DNA of 64,000 nucleotides, taken from Onthophagus taurus (Eukaryota; Arthropoda; Insecta; Coleoptera; Scarabaeidae). Within the stretch, counting starts at the first letter, position 1. Every line of letters starts with the position of its first letter. Position numbers and translations under genes: made by a program. The notes below the pieces were generated by a model. The model worked only from the letters and a program-made list of their open reading frames with translations, was not told where the DNA came from and searched no databases. The stretch lies in the NCBI RefSeq assembly GCF_036711975.1, contig NC_091966.1, positions 6,889,501-6,953,500 of the forward strand, read 5' to 3'. This document shows, one piece after another, positions 58,201 to 64,000 of this stretch.

Positions 58201-61120
58201 AGAAAATTGGGGAGCGATGATGATGATATGTAGGTACCACGGTGACAGCTGGCGGGCGGTCGTGCGGATCACCTCCTCGCAAATACACCTGCCCAAATAC
58301 GACCCGAGCAGCCCCGGAATAATTCACCTCCTCTCACCTCTTTTAATCTGCTTTCTTCGCCCCGACGCAATTAAACTTTATCATCGAAAGCTTATCGGAT
58401 TTCTCTTTGATTAAACAACCGGAGATGAAGTACCAGTGTATTATATCATGACGTTTTTTTTAGATGCTTTCTGCACAGTTTCCTCTTCTAGTCAACATGA
58501 CGGCACACCTGGTTGCAGTTCAAAGAGATCTATACGTATTGTTTTCGTTTTCTGTAGGTGTCTTCCACTGCACAATGCTGCAACCGTACGTGACTACAAC
58601 AATTATGGGCGAGTTATTGTTTATTTTACCTATCGGTGTTTTAAAACGTTTGAATGACTCTAACATTGGCAGGTTTGTTTTTCTTTTTACACTTAAACTT
58701 GGAACGTCATGAGTCATGATTTAGTATTGTTAAATAAACCACGCTTTATTATTTCTATTAATTATATTAGTATTCATTTATCGGTTTCGAATAATGTTTA
58801 TTTTAGTTTATAACTGTATGTTAATTAATTGTTGATTACTTCTTAGAAAGTAATTTAATTAACGCTATAATTTTAGAAATTTATATGTAAAATATGTGGA
58901 CCACTTATTGGAAAATCACAAAAAAGTTAATAAAAAATTCCTCCTTATTTTTGTATAACGATAAAAAGCAGCTTCAAATTAACGTTCATATTTGAAGTAA
59001 AATCAGCATGCACTCGATCCTCAATCCACTTATTTACGAGTCAGCGTAGATATAATAACAGTAGCGTACCCAACAATCGCTATCTCGCACCGCGCCGAAC
59101 TTGATCGTTACCAACATAGTAATATGCAAAAATGAAAATGAGCTTAAGCCAGAGGTAAAACTGCACATCGACGTCTTTCGGTACGATCGTGCGTTATCTG
59201 TATCGCGAGACCAATGTCTCCTCGTACAATGTTATTGTACGGGTGGTCTTCTTTGAGCTATCGCTCTTCTTCGAGGACCATCAGGGGGGCACTAAACGAG
59301 TTCAAGTCCCCTTCGTAAACGGGAAATTGTATCGTATCGATCTTGCATAGCGCCCATCGACATTAAAGATTTAGCGGGGTAGAGGGTTCGGTACATTATT
59401 CACCAGCTAATGGGATCTAAGCGGACGATGTTCGCTCGCTTCCACCCTTGAAATATTCATAGAAAACATCGCGAAATTGAAAAGGCTGCTACTATCACTG
59501 ACAAATAAATAATGATCTTTTAAATTAACTTTGATACCACTTAAATTAATTTGATGATTAATTCATCCATTAAGTTAGTGCATCGAAACAATTTTTGCGC
59601 TGTAATTGATTCCATAAATAAAAATAATGTAGTGATGTTTCTACGAAAACTATTATTATGGTTATGAATTAAAAATAGCAAAAATATATTTTCTCAGTAA
59701 AGATAATATCAAATTCTTTTGCGATTGCTTTAATAGACATCCATCTATAACATTAAAAATAGTAAACATGCAAAATTCATCGGCCTACACACGTATACTC
59801 TGTTACAATGTTGCAGGTTTTCCTGCAATTATCTTGTTACGGAAAAAGTATATCGTGCGGCGGGATCATTCGTTTTTCCGCCCTTGGGATCCCCTTGGAG
59901 CCAAGACGGCGCTTTTTCGTCGACTACGTAATCGGGTACCAGCAATAAATTTTGGTGTAAAATCTTGGCAAGCAAACTAGGTTGCCACGGAACGTGGAAA
60001 TATCGGAAGGAGATCATGCGCTCTACAGCACGCCCGATCCGAATTAAATCCCTATTTGCATAGTTGTAAGTCTTACGAACACGACATCGTGGCTGTATGT
60101 CGCATTAATCAACGACAGTAAAGCGATTGCGGACGTAAAGCTCTCGGTCTAATTTTGTGCTTACGTAACACGTCGAGCTAACTTTTAAAATATTGCCTCA
60201 ACTATAACGATTAAATTAATTAAATTTAAATTGGTATCGGGTATTTATATGAAGGTGTTACTTTCACTTTGAACTGAAAATGTTTTAGCGGCGTTTATTT
60301 ATTATTTAAAAAATGAGGTAAACTAAAACGAAAAAGTTGAACGTTATAAATTGAGTCTTCTATAGAAATAGCTATTATTTAGTTGAGTAATGTATTCATA
60401 AGTGCACAATGGTGTTCGTGCTGACTCTATGTATGCATTTCAATTTCCATAAGTCGTCTATCTTGGCAACGGTTAATGGCGTTTTGGCAAGAGCTAAGCA
60501 CTAACGAAATACACGTTGACCACAAATAACTTATATCGAATCTATAATGTACGACTGGGGCATTCAATTGCAACCGTTCGCGTGCCGTAGACTAATTACG
60601 TACATCCTCACCCGACTTTGAATTCAAATTTTAGTGGATGTCCGCGAACCTCTCCATATTCATGCCGTAGACGGAGTTTCGTGTCAAAACCAGTAATAAC
60701 GACAATCGGTTGGTCGGTAATCGGAAAGCCGATAAGCAATCCAACGAACCGACTGTTCTTCAAAGCCTCGCCGACGATAATTTCTGTAATTTACTTCGTC
60801 ACTCTTACTCGAACATAACTACATTCACCAATACAGAGTTTGTTAGAGGTGGTAAAACCAACTTTTGTAGGTATTTAATACAAAGTTATTATTCATCATT
60901 AGTTGTGAAATAAGATAGGATTAATGTTAATAAGAGCACGGGTTTATAAGATTATATAGAACGAAAAAGAGTTTTGTTATCTTCTCGCTCTTATTCACAA
61001 TATTTAAAATGAAGCACTGACCGAGTTTTTACATAACGTATTTAGTTTACTTATTACCAGATTTATCTCACAGTATGTTCTTTTTCATGTACTCATCGGG
61101 TTCTTTGTATTCTGGTTATA
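55260..61120. other. Gene desert with GC-richer blocks; (TA)n run
   Basis: No gene recognised. GC-richer blocks lie at about 55270-55490, 55660-56110, 58130-58380, 59030-59430, 59830-60180 and 60540-60780. An alternating (TA) run of about 22 bp sits near 57312-57332. Confidence 0.4.
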
Positions 61121-61129
61121 TCAACAGGG

Positions 61130-62430
61130 TGTTAAATAGATGCAAGGAGATTCAGGATGTGACAAAAAGATTTTTGAAAAGAATTTTTTCAAATTTTGGT
61201 CTAGAGCCATCTGGAACTAAACACATATTTCTGGCTTAGAAGAAATCGCGATCATTGAGTCAATGAGAGTTTCTGCTTTCGAAAGACAATCAAGAGGATG
61301 AAAATATAGTATATCAAAGGCGAAATAGTGGGGTCGTTGAAAACGTCGAAATTAAGAAAGTTATTGCAGAACTAAAAAAGAGAAAGACACCGGGATCTGG
61401 CAACAATTTAAGTTACGGGGTAAAACAAAGAGCGAGGGAACTACCAATAACGCTACAATAATTTTTTGAAGCATGGAAAGTTCCTACAGATATACATATA
61501 AGCAAGCACAAGTGATGATAATAAAAAAGGGACCAGAAAAGGATCTCCCTATACCGAGTACATACTCCTATTTAAGAATGGAAAAAGTTCAGGTGTAAAC
61601 CAACTGCAAACGGAGATTCTTAAACTGATAGATGACGATCAGACTCACATACTGGTAGAGCTAATGAATACCATATACAAAACATAAATGATACCAAATA
61701 AATGGTTGGAAACAACTTTCATTGCTGATTCAAAAACGAGGAATCCCGCATGATAACCTTCATTGCTCACTCTTCATGTCTTGTTGAAAATGATTGATAA
61801 TAGATTATACAGAAAACTAGATACACTCATGAGCTTCAATTTGGATTCCACAAAGTGCTAGGAATAAGGGAAGCACTGTTTCAAGTCAATGTCATGGCAC
61901 GAAGAAGCCTACACAAAAACCAGAACGTAGACTATAAAAAGCCTTCGATTCAAAACTTAGACACGACCAATGCTTACAAATGTTAACAAATAGAAAGATA
62001 GACCTCAGAGACATATTATTAAATGGAATATATCAAAGACGTATGCTATGACCAATCCTTTTAATCTGTACTTAGAAGACGTAGTGAATAAGGCACTTAA
62101 TAATCAAGACATAGGGTCTTTTAGCAGGATTATTCGTACTAATTAAATAAATTGTCACAGTCAGCGAAGAATACTATCTAAAAGGAATCGACATAAAGAG
62201 ACTGGAGGCATTTGAGCTATATCGAAGAATACTGAGGATTTCATAACTAACGTGGAAGTGATAAAAGTTGACATGAAACTTATGGCTGAGGAACCTTAGA
62301 AAATGTTTGGACGCACTAGCTACCAACAATTTAGAGCTGCTGATTAAATTTGAATACCGCAGGAAGAACTTTTATAATGCTTTAACATTATCATGCATTT
62401 CAAAAAGCCTCTGTTCCTTTTTTAAAAACT
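61130..62430 (+). mobile_element. Heavily decayed non-LTR retrotransposon
   Basis: Frame-shifted plus-strand pieces resemble LINE RT: VIAELKKRKTPGSGNN at about 61350 (the 'LKNRKAPGPDGI' block), 'NGWKQLSLL' at about 61700 (like 'PKEWKxxxI'), KAFDSKLRHDQCLQML at about 61940 (like 'KAFDxVxHxxLxxxL'), and DILLNGIYQ at about 62010. Stops are frequent and the catalytic DD block is not recognisable. Confidence 0.6.
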
Positions 62431-62439
62431 TGATGACAT

Positions 62440-64000
62440 GAATAGATATGAATAAATACATCACAATTTAATTTATTTACACATGTGTTAAATTCTAGGA
62501 GTTCTCATTGAATCCCATATGTGTTGGTATTAATATGTAATTTAATTAAGGAAAGAGTAGCAAAGAATATTGAGCATATACATAACTAATGTAATTCACT
62601 AATCGTAAATTACCCGGTGAAACATAAGACCTTCCACTGCGATTTAGGACACGACGGACTGGCCTTTTACTCGTGCTTTTTACTATGTACAGGAGTTTCT
62701 TGACCGTGAGTTGGTTGCTATATAAATGTGAACGTTTAACATCTCATCATCATACGTTAAACATTATTATTTACATCCACCTAATTCACCTATCCTAAAA
62801 AAGTCGCATTTATTACAACTGAATTATATGATTAAATTGTTTGACTTGAGATGTGTTCAAACTTAAATCTGACTTAAGTGGTTTATGTCTCAACATTTAA
62901 GATTTTTGACATCTCCAAATGGATTATAGTAGTTACTGCATCTTCTATCAAACATTTAAAACGCGTTATAATCGTTCAAGTTTATTCATAATAATTAATT
63001 ATTATGAACTCCAGTTATAATAAAATTATAATTAATCCAAATTAGCAAAGAAAAAGATAGATTCCAAAAATTATTAATTGTTTGTTTAGAAGATGATGGA
63101 TCTTTCAATACTACTTTTTGATGTTCTCTTAAAACCTGTCAAGTAGTATTTTTATCTTATTATTGATATATAATTGATGATGATGGTCGTAATAGTTAGA
63201 AAGAGGGATGTTAGCGCACTAATATTGATAAAAGGGCGCAGGTGTAACCGGCAGGTGCTTCTACGTTCTACTTCAATTGCCACCATTCAACGTTTACTGT
63301 TTACACTACAGCAGTGCTTTACCACTCATAACGTGATACCACTGTAGCAAGGTTTTTTACCGACATTAGCGTACGGTGCGATTGTTTCTACTCGAGCGGA
63401 AACGCTACGAGCCACTTACCTGTGAAGGTAGCTCTTATTGTGTCGACAAAAAAATCTATTACGGTGTTATTACTGCGGTGTCTTTATTGAAGACAGCCTT
63501 TATTTATGTAAATTCTTTTCTTGATTAAGTAGTTTGTGGAAAGGAATTTTGTTGACTCAACGTATATCTATATTTAGACATTTCTTTTAATTACATATTG
63601 TTACTTTTCTGCTTTTAAAGGTAATTCTTTATTAAGTAAAAAATCATTACAGAATTGCGGAACTTTCGTTAACTATAATCAGGTCGTAAATAATGATTAA
63701 AGTACAAGCTGGACGTGCGAATTCGGTCTGCTGTCGTTATACAACAAGTACCTACAAGATCGTTTCTATTGCAAAATAGAAGCGATACGCATCGGCGGTG
63801 ACTGATGAAACGTCAAATCGGTGAATAAACCTGGAAGGTATCCTCAACCGATCGAAATTTGAAAGCGGAAATAGGTATCGTCGTTGGTGGTTACGGCGAG
63901 TTATTACCGTTACATGAACTTGCATGCAGATGCGTCGGATTCACTAACGCGTGACAAGTCGGCGCGCTCCGCTGTATTATAATTAAACAGACTGCGAGTT
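62440..64000. other. No gene recognised; GC-richer tail
   Basis: AT-rich to about 63200, then increasingly CpG-containing (63240-63460 and 63700-64000), like the other blocks in the desert. It may be promoter-proximal DNA of a gene beyond the window. Confidence 0.35.

Noticed and set aside
58436-58717. Overlapping open frames with hydrophobic stretches
   Set aside because: Frames on both strands overlap, no family was recognised, and there are no supporting splice or promoter signals.
1-64000. tRNA, rRNA, CRISPR or prokaryotic operon features
   Set aside because: No tRNA B-box with a matching cloverleaf, no rRNA-like stretch and no spaced direct-repeat array was found. The genes have spliceosomal introns and animal proteins.

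Overview
This window looks like nuclear DNA from an insect. It is AT-rich, gene-sparse and full of decayed transposable elements. Its genes have short GT-AG introns, and the proteins are animal ones: B9D2, Tectonic, RPF1, a VRK-family kinase, a GID8-like protein, a rolling-stone-like membrane protein and a pacifastin-like cysteine-rich protein. A beetle is my best guess from general character, but nothing in the sequence proves the order. No bacterial, CRISPR, rRNA or tRNA features were seen.

Layout. 1-7.8 kb: remnants of non-LTR reverse transcriptases and a Tc1/mariner-like transposase, with no intact gene. 7.84-9.17 kb (+): an eight-exon secreted protein with seven cysteine-rich modules, one per phase-1 exon. 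9.79-9.85 kb (-): a lone signal-peptide exon whose partners are not visible. 10.7-11.3 kb: a LINE fragment. 11.8-14.7 kb: long fold-back inverted repeats, one nested in another, plus a 116-bp tandem repeat. 14.98-16.22 kb (+): a canonical heat-shock promoter driving an intronless, C-terminally short GID8-like protein. 17.7-18.5 kb: an inverted repeat rich in GCCTAGGC palindromes. 19.18-21.03 kb (-): a divergent VRK kinase. 21.86-22.76 kb: a broken PIF/Harbinger element. 23.90-25.02 kb: another fold-back element.

The core is 26.9-36.5 kb. An RFX-type X-box lies just upstream of B9D2, and only 7 bp separate the B9D2 stop from the best Tectonic start. Both proteins belong to the same ciliary transition-zone (MKS/B9/Tectonic) complex, so this looks like a dicistronic ciliary transcription unit. 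Tectonic converges on RPF1 (-). The short junction between them has been duplicated, and the two copies now flank about 3.2 kb of LINE debris. An unrecognised exon starts on the far side of RPF1.

From 37 to 64 kb the sequence is mostly a gene desert: a hairpin-forming satellite, a Penelope-like RT fragment, a TTAA-flanked MITE, one isolated small candidate exon, one intronless rolling-stone-like gene (54.4-55.2 kb) and scattered GC-richer blocks that could be regulatory DNA or promoters of genes outside the window. All gene names come from reading the translations. Splice sites were placed by eye from GT/AG signals and reading frame.
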